64,000 bases of DNA from Methyloceanibacter superfactus (GCF_001723305.1 NZ_LPWF01000016.1:124001-188000), one strand, 5' to 3'; shown: positions 8,600 through 19,529, numbered from the stretch's first letter. Program-made: numbers and translations. Notes: generated by a model from the letters alone, not told the origin.

Positions 8600-11505
8600 C
8601 GGCGTTCGCCGAGCGGATCACCGAACTTCCCCAAATCTACGACGCCGCCCGCGGCGCCGATGTGCTTGCCAGTGCGCTTAAGGCACTGCGCGAGGTGCCA
8701 GCGCTTGCCGCGTCCGCCGAGCTCTTGGCCGCGCCGAAATCCGCGGCGCTGCTCGAGGCCGTGTTCTCGGCGTCACCCTATCTCGCCGCGCTCGCCGGGC
8801 GATCCCCCCATCTTCTGCTGGAATGCTTGACGCGCGATCCCGACACCCATCTGGCCGACGCCCGCGCTGCGCTGGCCGAAGATGTGGCGCAAGCGGCCGG
8901 CCAGAAGGAGGTCATGACGCTGCTGCGGCAGTTCAAGCAGCGCACGGCGCTGCTGACGGCGCTTGCCGATCTCGGCGGCGTTTGGCCCACGGCTGTCACA
9001 CTGCGGGCCTTAAGCGAGACGGCGGATGCGTCGGTGCAGGAGGCGGTGGCATTCTTGTTCCGCAAAGCGCGCGAAGCGGGGCAGGTCACCGGGCAGGAGG
9101 ACGCGGCGGGCTATTTCGTCATCGCCATGGGCAAGCTCGGCGCCATGGAGCTCAACTATTCGAGCGATATCGACTTCATGGTGTTCTACGACACCGAGTT
9201 TGCCGGGCTTGCCGCGGATGTCGAGCCGTCGTCCTTCTTCGTCCGCCTGACCCGCGATCTCGTCCGTCTGCTGCAGGAGCACACGGGCGACGGATACGTC
9301 TATCGCACCGACTTGCGGCTGCGGCCCGATCCCGGCGCGACCCAGATCGCGCTCTCCACCGACGCCGGCCTTACCTATTACGAGAGCTTCGGCCAGAACT
9401 GGGAGCGGGCCGCGCTGATCAAGGCGCGCATCGCGGCCGGTGACGTCGCTCTCGGCGGCGAGTTCCTGGACCAGCTCGCGCCCTTCATCTGGCGCAAATA
9501 TCTCGACTTCGCCGCCGTCGCCGACATTCACGCCATGAAGCGCCGCGTGCACGCCTTCAAAGGTCACGGCGCCATTGCCGTGGAGGGCCACGACATCAAG
9601 CTCGGCCGCGGCGGCATTCGAGACATCGAGTTCTTCGCTCAAACCCAGCAGTTGATTGCCGGTGGCCGGCATCCGGAACTCAGAACACGCGGCACGATCG
9701 AGACCCTTGAAGCCCTGGCGGGGGGCGGGTGGATCGAGCCGCAGACGGCGGACGATCTCACCCGCGCGTATTATTTTCTGCGCCGGATCGAGAATCGTAT
9801 CCAGATGGTGGGCGACGAGCAGACGCATATCATTCCGGCCGACCGCGCAGAGCTCGATCGGCTCGCCAGGCTGGCGGGGTTTGACGACACGGACGCGTTC
9901 GGCGATGCGCTCCTGGCCCAGTTCAAGCTGGTGGAGGCGCATTACGGTGCGCTGTTCGAGAAGATTCCGGAAGCACCCACATCGGCGCCCGGCATTGTCG
10001 TTGCCGACGAAAACGACCCGGCCACGCTGGCGAGCTTAAAGCAGCTTGGCTTCGACAATCCAGAGGCCGCGGTCGGCGCCATTCGCGCCTGGCAGTCGGG
10101 CCGCTATGCCGCGACGCGAAGCGCGAAATCGCGGGAACGGCTGACGGAATTTCTCCCCTTGCTGCTCGATGCCTTCGGCCGGACCTCGGAGCCGGACCTG
10201 GCGCTGGCCACCTTCGACAAGGTGATCGCGAGCATGCCCGCCGGGCTTCAGCTCTTCTCGCTGCTGGCCGCTAATCCGAGCCTGTTGCGCCTGGTCGCGG
10301 ACATCATGGGCACGGCGCCGCGGCTGGCGAATATCATCGGCCGCCGGCCGCGCTTGCTCGATGCGGTGCTCGATCCCGGGTTTTTCGGCGCGGTCCCTAC
10401 GCCTGCCAAGCTCAAGGAGCTGGTCGGGACGGCGCTCGAACTCGCCACCGACTATCAGGATGCGCTCGACCGGGCCCGGATCGTTGGCCGCGAGCAGGGC
10501 TTCTTGATCGGCGTCCGTGTGATGTCCGGCACGATCTCGGCGCGGCAGGCGGGTGCCGCCTATGGCGGTCTGGCCGAGACGCTGATCGAGGCGCTTGCCG
10601 GATTTGTCGGCGAGGAGCTCGAAAGCCAGTACGGGCGCATGCCGGGCGGCGAGACGGCGGTTGTGGCAATGGGCAAGCTGGGCGGGAGGGAGATGACGGC
10701 GGCGTCGGATCTCGATCTCGTCACCGTGTACGATTTCACCGGCGACGACGCCCACTCCGACGGCGAACGAAGCCTGCCGGGCACGCAATACTACACCCGT
10801 TTCACCCAGCGCCTGATCGCGGCGCTCTCGGCCCAGACCGCCGAAGGCGCATTGTATGAAGTTGACATGCGATTGCGGCCCTCCGGCAGCCAAGGACCGG
10901 TGGCGACCAAGCTCTCGAGTTTCGTGGACTACCAGACGGGCTCGGCCTGGACGTGGGAGCATCTGGCGCTGACCCGAGCCCGGGTCGTCACCGGACCCGT
11001 GGCGCTGCGCCTCGCCATCAACGACACGATCAGGTCCGTGCTGTCGCGTCCGCGTGACCGTGTCGCTGTGGCCGAGGAGGTCAGGGCCATGCGAGCGAGA
11101 ATCGCCGACGAGAAAGGCACCGCCGATATCTGGGATCTCAAACAGGTGCGTGGCGGATTGATCGACCTGGAATTTCTCGCGCAATTCCTGCAACTCGTCA
11201 GCGCCGCCGAGCATCCGGAGGTGCTCGATCAGAACACCGAGATGGCGCTTACCAAGCTCTCCGCCGCCGGTGTGCTAAGCCCTGGCGACTCCGAAATTCT
11301 GATTCCCGCGGCGCGGCTCTATCACACGCTCACGCAAATCTTGCGGCTGTGTCTCGACAAGCCGTTCGCCGCCGACAAGGCGCCGCTCGCCTTGCGGGAG
11401 CTGCTGGCGCGGGCATCCGACATGCCGGACTTCGACACGCTCGAGGCGACGCTCAAGGATACGCTCGGCGCCGTGCATGAGGCGTTCGACCGTCTGGTGG
11501 CGTGA
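8596..11505 (+). CDS. glnE: Glutamine synthetase adenylyltransferase/deadenylase GlnE
   Basis: This bifunctional enzyme attaches AMP to glutamine synthetase I and removes it, under control of PII protein and glutamine. The 969 residues show the tandem architecture: an N-terminal deadenylylase nucleotidyltransferase with MGKLGAMELNYSSDIDFMVF near residue 179, and a C-terminal adenylyltransferase with MGKLGGREMTAASDLDLVTV near residue 693. Each carries the two-Asp metal motif and is followed by a PII-uridylyltransferase-like helical region (for example KQVRGGLIDLEFLAQFLQ). The GTG start overlaps the kinase stop. The gene converges on the PleC-like kinase gene with only 17 bp between stops. The window holds glnII but not glnA, the usual GlnE substrate. 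Confidence 0.96.
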   Translation: MTAFAERITELPQIYDAARGADVLASALKALREVPALAASAELLAAPKSAALLEAVFSASPYLAALAGRSPHLLLECLTRDPDTHLADARAALAEDVAQAAGQKEVMTLLRQFKQRTALLTALADLGGVWPTAVTLRALSETADASVQEAVAFLFRKAREAGQVTGQEDAAGYFVIAMGKLGAMELNYSSDIDFMVFYDTEFAGLAADVEPSSFFVRLTRDLVRLLQEHTGDGYVYRTDLRLRPDPGATQIALSTDAGLTYYESFGQNWERAALIKARIAAGDVALGGEFLDQLAPFIWRKYLDFAAVADIHAMKRRVHAFKGHGAIAVEGHDIKLGRGGIRDIEFFAQTQQLIAGGRHPELRTRGTIETLEALAGGGWIEPQTADDLTRAYYFLRRIENRIQMVGDEQTHIIPADRAELDRLARLAGFDDTDAFGDALLAQFKLVEAHYGALFEKIPEAPTSAPGIVVADENDPATLASLKQLGFDNPEAAVGAIRAWQSGRYAATRSAKSRERLTEFLPLLLDAFGRTSEPDLALATFDKVIASMPAGLQLFSLLAANPSLLRLVADIMGTAPRLANIIGRRPRLLDAVLDPGFFGAVPTPAKLKELVGTALELATDYQDALDRARIVGREQGFLIGVRVMSGTISARQAGAAYGGLAETLIEALAGFVGEELESQYGRMPGGETAVVAMGKLGGREMTAASDLDLVTVYDFTGDDAHSDGERSLPGTQYYTRFTQRLIAALSAQTAEGALYEVDMRLRPSGSQGPVATKLSSFVDYQTGSAWTWEHLALTRARVVTGPVALRLAINDTIRSVLSRPRDRVAVAEEVRAMRARIADEKGTADIWDLKQVRGGLIDLEFLAQFLQLVSAAEHPEVLDQNTEMALTKLSAAGVLSPGDSEILIPAARLYHTLTQILRLCLDKPFAADKAPLALRELLARASDMPDFDTLEATLKDTLGAVHEAFDRLVA

Positions 11506-11522
11506 ACTCAGGGAGGGCGGCT

Positions 11523-13818
11523 TTAGGCGCTCTTGGCGAGCGGCGCTTCCTCGTCCGGGGCCGCCGCGCGCGTAGGGAGGGTGCAAGTCACCGTCGTGCC
11601 TTGTCCTTCGCGGCTCTTGATCTGGAGCGTGCCGCCGTGCAGTTCCACGAGCGCGCGGGAAATGGCGAGACCGAGTCCGCTGCCCTGATGGCTCTTGGAG
11701 AACTGGTTCTCCACTTGCTCGAAGGGACGGCCGAGCTTGCCGATGTCGGTCTCGGCAATGCCGATGCCGGTATCCTTGATGGCGATCTTCACCTGTCCGC
11801 GAAGCCGGGACACATGCACATCGACACGGCCGCTGTCGCGGGTGAACTTCACCGCGTTGGCCAGCAGATTGAGGAATATCTGCTTTAGAGCGCGCCGGTC
11901 GGCCTCGATGGCGAGATGGGCGGGGCCGTGCCGCTCCACCGTGATGTCGCGGTCGGCGGCTGCTTGACTCACCACCTTCATGCTGTCCTCGATGATGTCG
12001 GCCACGTCCACGGTGCCGACGCGAGGCTCATGCGTCCAGCCTCGATCTTCGACATATCGAGAATGTCGTTGATGACCTCGAGCAAATAGGCGCCGCTGGC
12101 ATAGATGTCGCGCGCGTACTCGTCATATTTGGGATGGCCGAGCGGGCCGAACAGCGCCTGCTGCATGACCTCCGAGAAGCCGATCACCGCGTTCAGCGGC
12201 GTGCGCAGCTCGTGGCTGATATTGGCGAGGAACTCCGACTTGGCGCGGTTCGCGGCCTCGGCGCGGTTCTTCTCCAGGGCATATTTCTCGGCGAGGTCGA
12301 CAAGCTGCTGTTTCTGGTGCTCGAGCTCGCGGCGCGACAGTCTCAACTCGGCGACGCTGGCGCGAAGCTGCTGCTCGCTCTCGCCGAGGCGCTGCTGGCT
12401 CTCCTTAAGCACGCTGATGTCGGTGCCGACGCTCACATAGCCGCCGTCGCGGGTGCGGCGCTCGTTGATGTGCAGCCAGCGGCCGTCCTCGATCTGCGCC
12501 TCATAGGTGCGGGAATCGTCGACATATTGGCCGGCGACGGCAATGCGCTTGGAGACGATGGGCTCGGAGGCAGCGGCGATTACCTCCTCATAGGGGCTAC
12601 CGGGCCGCACCATGTCGTCGGCTAGGCCGTGGAACTGCTGGTATTTGCTGTTGCACATGACCAGCCGGTTCTGGTTGTCCCACAGCACGAAGGCTTCTGA
12701 GATGGTCTCGACCGCGTCGCGCAGCCGGGCATTGGCGTCGCTTGAGCCCGGCACGGCGTCCTCGTCGGCGAGCACCGCCATGCCGGTCAGATAGGGCTCG
12801 GCGTCCGTCGGGCTGCGGGTGATGTGGCCGCGCAAGCGCACCGAGATCCAATGGCCCTCGGCGTGGCGCAGACGGAAGCATTGATCGAAGGCCGAGATGC
12901 CTTCGCGCATATGGCGGTCCAGCTCGGCGCGCAGGTCGTCGTCGGGGTGCAGCGCCTTGGCCAGGTTGCGGTAGGGCATCGCGTCACCGGTTGGCTCCAG
13001 GCCGAGCAGGCGGTGCATTGGCGCCGACCAATGGACATGGCCCCGGGCGAGGTTCCAGCGCCAGACGCCGCAACCGGGCAATGTCTCGGTCAGCTCTTGG
13101 GTCAGGCTGTCGCTGTCATTGCTCTCGCGTGTCGCCGCAGAAGGCACGAGATACCAAAGGCCGCCGGCGAACAGCGCGAGCACCAATCCGGCGCACACCA
13201 GGAGCGTGATCTCGATGATCGCGTCGCTGCGCCAGGCGCCGAGCGCGCCGCTGATGGCTGAACGAAGGCGATTTGCGCGTCGGTCTCGGGCACGTTGCGG
13301 ACGGTGACGAGCGCATCGGTGCCGTCGAGGAGGGTGATGCGGAGCACGCCTGCATTGGCGCCCATGATGGTGAGGGGTTGCTGCGGTCCGAGAATCGTGA
13401 GGAGGTTGCCTTTAAGGGGGCTATCGATCGGCGCCCGGGCTTGGACTTCGCTCTCGGCGTCGGCGAGGAGGGCGGTCCGCCCGTCGCGGGTCGCGCCTCT
13501 GGGCAGGCTGCCGGCCAGGGCGCCTTGCCAATCGGTGCTGGAACTGAGGGTCTCGTCCTTGAGGTGAAGGGCGGTCACGTCGGCGACCAGGGCAAGCTGG
13601 CGTTCGGCGGACGAAAGGGCCGATGTCTTGCCGTTGCCGATCTGGTAGGCGAAGCCGGTGATTGCTACGACGGCGAAGCCGATCAAGAGAAGTGGAACGA
13701 GGCGGCGCAATGCGTCAGTCGAGGGGAGATGCAGGTCGATAATCTGCCGCAGGTCCTGCCATTGCGGCCCCGCGACGGAAAAGACTCCCTCACCTCGCGC
13801 AGAACGTGCCCGCGCCAT
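11523..13818 (-). CDS. PleC-like PAS sensor histidine kinase, two frame breaks
   Basis: A large cell-cycle-type sensor kinase read in three adjoining frames. The N-terminal part (13818 to about 13257) has a membrane helix ([19 protein letters not shown]) and an extracytoplasmic region. One missing base near 13257 restores a run into a second helix ([19 protein letters not shown]). PAS-like domains follow ([19 protein letters not shown] and [20 protein letters not shown]). The HisKA box [19 protein letters not shown] is next, then [16 protein letters not shown] second break near 12024 joins it to the ATPase domain ([20 protein letters not shown]). The HisKA/linker pattern matches the PleC/DivJ/PdhS group that controls DivK phosphorylation. 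Which member this is remains inferred from the domain layout and the adjacent pepN. Both breaks are probably sequence errors. Confidence 0.85.
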
Positions 13819-13937
13819 TCGGTCCCCCTTCTTCTCCCGCGATCGTATTCCGGAGAAGTTGCCGCATCTCCGAATCGCTTCCGTCCATGGAATCGACGAT
13901 CAGAGCATCTGTCCAGAGGAAACCTGTGGAAATTCGG

Positions 13938-13952
13938 TTAATAACCCGTTGA
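13938..13952. promoter_or_regulatory. CtrA-like box upstream of the PleC-like gene
   Basis: On the minus strand the sequence reads TCAA, seven bases, TTAAC. The CtrA consensus is TTAA-N7-TTAA(C), so there is one mismatch. It lies about 120 bases upstream of the kinase start and just past the pepN stop codon. Cell-cycle kinases are plausible CtrA targets, but the short motif could occur by chance. Confidence 0.3.
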
Positions 13953-13966
13953 CAGAGGTTAAGACT

Positions 13967-16609
13967 CTAACCGTCGCCTAGGGTCTTGGTCACGATCTCG
14001 TAGCTGTCGGTGGACAAAGATTGCCCCGCGAGATCCTCGAGAGCGGCCTTGGCATGGCGTTGCCGGCCCGGTTCCAGGGTCCGCCAACTCTCGAATGCGC
14101 CGAGAAGCCGCGCGGCCACATGGGGATTGAAACGATCGATCTCCAATGCCTGGCCGGCCAGCAGCGCATAGCCCGCGCCGTCGGCACGATTGAAGCCTGA
14201 CGGGTTGGCTTGGGCGAAGCTGCCGATCAGAGCGCGCACGCGGTTGGGGTTCTTCAGCGAGAATTTCGGATGGGTGAGGAGCGCCCGCACGGTCTCCACG
14301 GAGTCGGGACGGGTGGCGCGGGCCTGCACGGCGAACCATTTATCGAGAACGAGCGGCTCGTCTTCCCAGCGCGCATAGAAATGCGCGAGCGCGTCATCGC
14401 GCACCGGCGATTGAAGCTGAGACAGAATGGACAGCGCCATGATGGCGTCGGTCATGTTCGACGCCTCGCGGTAGTGCGCTCGGCGCGCGCCGCCTGGTGC
14501 CTTGGTCGCCGCCAGCAGATCGAGCGCGGCGAGGCGCAGCGCACGAAGCCCGGCGCTTTGCGGATCCGGCGAGAAGGGAGCGTCCGTCCCGGCCGTGTCG
14601 TAAAGCGCGGCCAGCGTGTCGCCGATGCTGCCGCCGATCTTGGCGCGCAACGCCTCCCGGGCCGCATGCACGGCGTCGGTATCGACGTTGCGGGCAAGCT
14701 CCCGGGCAATGTCGGACTCGCTCGGCAGCTTCAACGTCTCGGCGCGATAGGCCGGACGCAGGGTGTCGTCCCTGGCCGCGGTGGCGAGCGCCTGGGCGAG
14801 CCGCACCGCCTCCTTGCCCGTCGCCCGGCCGACATCGCCCTCGCGCGCGGCGGCCGTGAGCAGATTGCCGGCGTAAGTTTGCGTCGCCTGCCATCGATTG
14901 AACGGGTCGCTGTCATGCATCATCAGGAACTCGATCTGATTGGCATCGAGGCTGGTGGTGAGGCGCACGGGTGCGGAGAAGTCGCGCAACAGGGAGGGTG
15001 TCGGGGGCGCGGGCACGTCGTGGAACTCGAAGACCTGCTCGCGGTCCGTCACCTCGAGGAGCCCGTCGGTGAGTATCTCGCCATTGAGCTTGAGCGGCAG
15101 CTCATCGCCATTGGCGCCGATGAGCCCCACCTTCAGCGGGATCAGCATGGGCTCTTTGCTGGTCTGACCTGGCGTCGGCGGTACGACCTGGCTCACATGC
15201 AGCTTTGCTGTCTTGGCGTGCGGATCGTAGTCGAGGGAGCAGGCAAGCTCCGGCGTGCCGCTTTGGGTGTACCACAGCATGAATTGCGTCAGGTCGCGGC
15301 CGGAGACATCGGCCATGGCGTCGACGAAGTTCTCGACCGTCGCCGCTTCGCCGTCATGGCGCTCGAAATAGAGGTCGAGGCCTTTGCGGAAAGGTCTCGC
15401 GCCGAGCAGCGTCTGCAACATGCGACAGACCTCGGCGCCCTTCTCGTAGACCGTCGACGTGTAGAAGTTGTTGATCTCGATATAGGAGGCCGGACGCACC
15501 GGGTGGGCGAGGGGACCGGCATCCTCCGGGTATTGATGAGTCTTCAACATGCGGGCGTCGATGATGCGCTCGACCGGGCCGGTGCGGACGTCGCTGGTGA
15601 ACTCCTGATCGCGGAAGACCGTGAGCCCTTCCTTCAGGCAAAGCTGGAACCAGTCGCGGCAGGTGACGCGGTCGCCGGTCCAGTTGTGGAAATATTCGTG
15701 GGCGATCACGCTTTCGATCGAGTGATAGTCTGCGTCGCTCGCGGTATCGGGTCGGGCCAGCACGAGCTTGTCGTTGAAGATGTTGAGCCCTTTATTCTCC
15801 ATCGCCCCCATGTTGAAGTCGCTGACGGCGACGATGTTGAACACGTCGAGATCGTATTCGAGGCCGAAGCGCTCCTCATCCCAGCGCATGGCGCGCTTCA
15901 GAGATTCCATGGCCCAGCCGCAGCGGTCCTCCTTACCGGGCTTCACATAGATGCCGAGCGCCACCTTTCGGCCCGAGGCGGTGGTGAAGCTGTCATGCAC
16001 CGAGGCGAGGTCGCCGCCGACGAGCGCGAACAGATATGAGGGCTTGGGAAAGGGATCGTGCCACACGGCGAAGTGCCGATCCGTGCCCGCAACGTCCCCC
16101 TGCTCGATCAGATTGCCGTTCGACAGCAACACCGGCGTCGTGGCGCGATCAGCCTCGATCCGCACGGTGTAGACGGCGAGCGCATCAGGCCGATCGATGA
16201 AATAGGTGATGCGGCGAAAACCTTCCGGCTCACACTGGGTGCAATAGGTGCCGCGCGAGCGATAGAGGCCGGAGAGCTCCGTATTGGCCTCGGGATCGCA
16301 CAGGGTGACAATTTCCAGGGTAAAGGGCTGGGCCGGCACGCTGTTAATGGTGAGCGAGCCATCGGAAAGCGCGTAATCGCCGGGCGACAGGTCCTTGCCG
16401 TCCAGGGCGACGCGCTCGAGCGCCAAATCCTCACCATCCAGCACCAGTGGCTGGCCGGGGGCCATTTTCGGGTTCGGGCGCATTCTGAGCTTGGAGGCGA
16501 TGCGGGCGTTCTTGGGCGCCAGGTGCACGTCGAGCGCGACCTCTTCGATGAGATATGCCGGTGGTGCGTAGTTCCGCAGGAACTTGGTCTGACGGCTGGA
16601 ATCGTTCAT
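13967..16609 (-). CDS. pepN: Aminopeptidase N (M1 family)
   Basis: This cytosolic zinc aminopeptidase trims N-terminal residues from peptides. The 880-residue protein is full length for the bacterial PepN type. The exopeptidase motif GAMEN is at residues 268-272. The zinc site HEYFHNWTGDRVTCRDW gives ligands His304 and His308 and catalytic Glu305, with the third ligand Glu327 in KEGLTVFRDQEF. C-terminal helical domains follow without a visible break. The PleC-like kinase gene lies just downstream on the same strand after about 150 bp. A divergent promoter region (16610-16766) separates pepN from the small membrane protein genes. Confidence 0.96.
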   Translation of the reverse strand: MNDSSRQTKFLRNYAPPAYLIEEVALDVHLAPKNARIASKLRMRPNPKMAPGQPLVLDGEDLALERVALDGKDLSPGDYALSDGSLTINSVPAQPFTLEIVTLCDPEANTELSGLYRSRGTYCTQCEPEGFRRITYFIDRPDALAVYTVRIEADRATTPVLLSNGNLIEQGDVAGTDRHFAVWHDPFPKPSYLFALVGGDLASVHDSFTTASGRKVALGIYVKPGKEDRCGWAMESLKRAMRWDEERFGLEYDLDVFNIVAVSDFNMGAMENKGLNIFNDKLVLARPDTASDADYHSIESVIAHEYFHNWTGDRVTCRDWFQLCLKEGLTVFRDQEFTSDVRTGPVERIIDARMLKTHQYPEDAGPLAHPVRPASYIEINNFYTSTVYEKGAEVCRMLQTLLGARPFRKGLDLYFERHDGEAATVENFVDAMADVSGRDLTQFMLWYTQSGTPELACSLDYDPHAKTAKLHVSQVVPPTPGQTSKEPMLIPLKVGLIGANGDELPLKLNGEILTDGLLEVTDREQVFEFHDVPAPPTPSLLRDFSAPVRLTTSLDANQIEFLMMHDSDPFNRWQATQTYAGNLLTAAAREGDVGRATGKEAVRLAQALATAARDDTLRPAYRAETLKLPSESDIARELARNVDTDAVHAAREALRAKIGGSIGDTLAALYDTAGTDAPFSPDPQSAGLRALRLAALDLLAATKAPGGARRAHYREASNMTDAIMALSILSQLQSPVRDDALAHFYARWEDEPLVLDKWFAVQARATRPDSVETVRALLTHPKFSLKNPNRVRALIGSFAQANPSGFNRADGAGYALLAGQALEIDRFNPHVAARLLGAFESWRTLEPGRQRHAKAALEDLAGQSLSTDSYEIVTKTLGDG

Positions 16610-16766
16610 GGCGGACGAATTAATCCTCGAGGGTGGCGGTTGGAAGCCGGGCGGCCATGCCTAATCCGAACCGTGGCGGCTGTCGAGGCTGGCCATGGAT
16701 TGCGGGATGAAACCCAAGGCCGTTTCGTGCGTTAGCCCCGCTACACCTCATGTCGGAGAGCCTGTT

Positions 16767-16956
16767 ATGAGCAAATTCACGCTAAAATGGCCGATCGCCA
16801 GGTGAGACAGCGCCGGAGGCCTATTCAGCTGAGAAGGCGCGGCAAGGCGAGATCATCCTTAAGACCAAATGGTCGCGGATTGTCTTCCTGACCGGGCTGT
16901 TTGGCGGCTTTGTGGTGCTTGCCATATTGGCGATCTTCCTGGGGATCCTAGTTTAG
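16767..16956 (+). CDS. Small single-helix membrane protein A, frame break near its start
   Basis: The 3' part (16801-16956) encodes GETAPEAYSAEKARQGEII followed by LKTKWSRIVFLTGLFGG and a hydrophobic end (FVVLAILAIFLGILV, TAG). That is one membrane helix preceded by a charged segment. No start codon exists in this frame. An ATG at 16767 (MSKFTLKWPIAR) has a good GGAGAG ribosome site and reaches the frame if one base near 16798 is extra. An ATG at 16787 would need one missing base instead. It is closely followed by a paralogous small protein (start 16976, with its own ribosome site). Function unknown; the core R(I/L)VF[10 protein letters not shown] is shared by both. Confidence 0.6.
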
Positions 16957-16975
16957 ACAGGAAACAGGAGAGCCA

Positions 16976-17212
16976 ATGACCACGGCAAAGATGGATCGAT
17001 CTTCATCCCGGCCATTGCATCAGGTGTCCGGCCGCGACTATCCGCGCGCGTGGATGCGGCGCATTGAGCTGTTCTTGGACGAAGGCCATCACCGCCTCGT
17101 GTTTTTCGGCGGTCTGTTCGGCGGATTTGTCTTGCTCTTCGTGGTAGCGCTTCTCATCGGCGTCATCATTGATGGATCGCCGATGGCGGTGTCGGCCGCC
17201 GCTCTCGGCTAG
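16976..17212 (+). CDS. Small single-helix membrane protein B
   Basis: The 78-residue protein has a polar N-terminus (about 45 residues) and one membrane helix ([20 protein letters not shown]), ending with a short tail. A strong ribosome site (CAGGAG) lies 6 bases before the ATG, and the gene starts 19 bp after small protein A. The helix region aligns with that of A, pointing to a tandem duplication. The TAG stop overlaps the stop of the convergent copper ATPase gene by 3 bp. No known family was recognised. It may be an accessory subunit of a membrane complex or a small regulatory membrane protein; neither is shown by the sequence. Confidence 0.6.
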   Translation: MTTAKMDRSSSRPLHQVSGRDYPRAWMRRIELFLDEGHHRLVFFGGLFGGFVLLFVVALLIGVIIDGSPMAVSAAALG

Positions 17213-19529
17213 TTGAGATCGATCCGCCGCAGGCGGAGCGCATTGCCCACCACCGAGACGGACGACAGGCTCATGGCCGCGGCGGCGACGATGGGAGACA
17301 GCAAGATGCCGGCGACGGGGTAGAGGATACCGGCCGCGACCGGTACGCCGACCGCGTTATAGAAGAACGCGAAGAACAGGTTCTGCTTGATGTTACGCAT
17401 GGTGGCACGGGCAAGTTTGACGCCGCGCACGACGCCACGCAAATCGCCTTTGAGCAGCGTCAGCCCGGCACTTTCCATGGCGACATCCGCGCCCGTTCCC
17501 ATGGCGATGCCGACATCCGCCTTGGCCAATGCCGGGGCGTCGTTGATGCCGTCGCCCGCCATGGCGACCACGGCACCCTTCTTCTGCAAGCCCTCTATCA
17601 GCGTCAGCTTCTCTTCCGGCTTTAGCCCTGCATGAACCTCGTCGATGCCGAGCTTGGCGGCGACGGCCTTTGCGGTGGTCGCGTTGTCTCCCGTGGCCAT
17701 GACGATGCGAAGGCCCACTGCGTGAAGCTTGGCGATGGACTCCGCGGCACTTTCCTTGATGGGATCGGCCACGGCGACGATGCCGGCGAGCTTGCCGCCG
17801 GCGCTAAGAACATCACCGTCTGACCGTCCTTGCGCCGGGCCTCGGCGGCGTCCGCCAGCGGGGCGATGTCGATGCCGGATGCTTCCATCAGCCGGGCATT
17901 CCCAAGGAGTGCGTCGCGATCGCCGACGCGGCCTTTGACACCCTGGCCGGTGATCGCTTCGAAGCCTTGCGCCTTCTCCGGCTTGAGACCTTTGTCTTCA
18001 GCGCCCCGCAGGATCGCCTCGGCCAGCGGATGCTCGCTGCCGGCCTCGAGCGCCGCGGCCAGGCGAAGCACGTCGTCCGGCTCGAACCCTTTCGCGGCCT
18101 CCACCCCGGTGAGGGTCGGCTTGCCCTCGGTCACGGTTCCGGTCTTGTCGACCACAAGCGTGTTGACGGCGGCGAGGCGCTCCAGCGCGCCGGCATTGCG
18201 CACCAGCACACCGGCCTGCGCGCCACGTCCGGTGGCCACCATGATGGAGATGGGCGTGGCCAGCCCGAGCGCGCAGGGGCAGGCGATGATGAGCACGCTC
18301 ACAGCGGCAACCAGGGCGTGGGCCAATTGCGGCGCCGGCCCGAAGTAGACCCAGACAAAAAAGGCGATAACCGCGACGGCAATGACCGCGGGCACGAAAT
18401 AGCCTGCGACCACATCTGCCAGGGCTTGAATGGGCGCGCGGGAGCGCTGGGCGTCGGCAACCATGTGGACCACTTGCGACAGCGTGGTCTCGGCGCCGGT
18501 GCGGTCGACGCGCATGTCGAAGGAGCCCGAGCCGTTCAAGGTGCCGCCGGTCACGGCGTCGCCTTTTGTCTTCTCCACGGGCACGGCTTCGCCCGTCAGC
18601 ATGGATTCGTCGACGGCGCTACGGCCCTCGGTCACGGTGCCGTCGATCGGGATCTTGTCGCCCGGCCGCACGCGCAAGACGTCGCCGACCTTGACCTCGG
18701 CGAGCGGCACCGTCTCGGTCTTGCCGTCCTTCAGGACCCGCAACGCGGTCTTGGGCGCCAGATCGAGCAGCGCACGGATGGCGCCGCCGGTCTTCTCCCG
18801 CGCGCGCAGCTCCAGCACCTGTCCCACCAGCACCAGTGCCACGATGACCGCAGCCGCCTCGAAATAGACAGGCACGAGACCATGGGCGTCGCGCATGGCG
18901 GCCGGGAACAGGCCGGGCGCGAGGGTGGCGACGACGCTGTAGAGATAGGCGGCGCCGGTGCCGAGCCCGATCAGGGTGAACATATTGAGCCAGCCCGAAC
19001 GCAGCGACTCGAAGCCGCGCACGAAGAACGGCCAGCCGCACCACAGGACGGCGGGGGTCGCCAGCACCAAGAGGAGCCATTGCTCGGCCTTAGGCGATAG
19101 GAAGGGCAGGAGATCGATGCCGAAGACATGCGCGCTCATGTCGATGGCGGCGATGACGACCGACAGCGGCACGGCGACCTTGAGACGCCGGGTGAAGTCG
19201 ATCAGCTCCTCGTTGGGCGCATCCTCCGGGAGCACGCCCATGGGCTCGAGCGCCATGCCGCAGATGGGGCACGGACCCGGCCCCTCCTGCACGACCTCCG
19301 GATGCATGGGGCAGGTGTAGAGGGTGCCGGGCGGCGCAGGCTCCGGCTCGTCCTGCTTGTTCAGATAGCGCTCGGGGTCTGCGGCAAATTTCGCCTGACA
19401 GCCGGCGGAGCAGAAATGGTAGACGTGCCCCTGATAGTCATGGCTGGGCTTGCCGGCATGAGGATCGACCTTCATGCCACAGACCGGATCGATGGCGAGA
19501 TGGGTATCGGCGGCTGTGGCTTCTGTCAT
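17209..19529 (-). CDS. copA: Copper-translocating P-type ATPase (CopA-like), one frame break
   Basis: A P1B-type ATPase exporting Cu(I) (or Ag) from the cytoplasm. A YHS domain ([20 protein letters not shown]) comes first, then a CPMHPEV metal-binding domain ([20 protein letters not shown]). After the membrane helices, the ion-site motif [14 protein letters not shown], the phosphorylation loop [22 protein letters not shown] and the hinge [18 protein letters not shown] are visible. Near base 17808 the frame breaks after DGQTVMFL; one added base gives [19 protein letters not shown] and a continuous protein of about 770 residues. ATG 19529 is preferred over the upstream TTG at 19553. The fused YHS and CPMHPEV domains are typical of CopA variants lacking CXXC MBDs. 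A divergent cytochrome gene starts 93 bp away. Confidence 0.88.

Noticed and set aside
13925-13933. TTTCCACAG sequence on the minus strand, similar to a DnaA box
   Set aside because: One partial box does not make an origin; no cluster of boxes, no AT-rich unwinding stretch and no dnaA/dnaN/gidA genes nearby.
14210-16039. 609-aa plus-strand open frame opposite pepN
   Set aside because: It lies wholly antisense to a complete, well-conserved aminopeptidase and carries no motifs.
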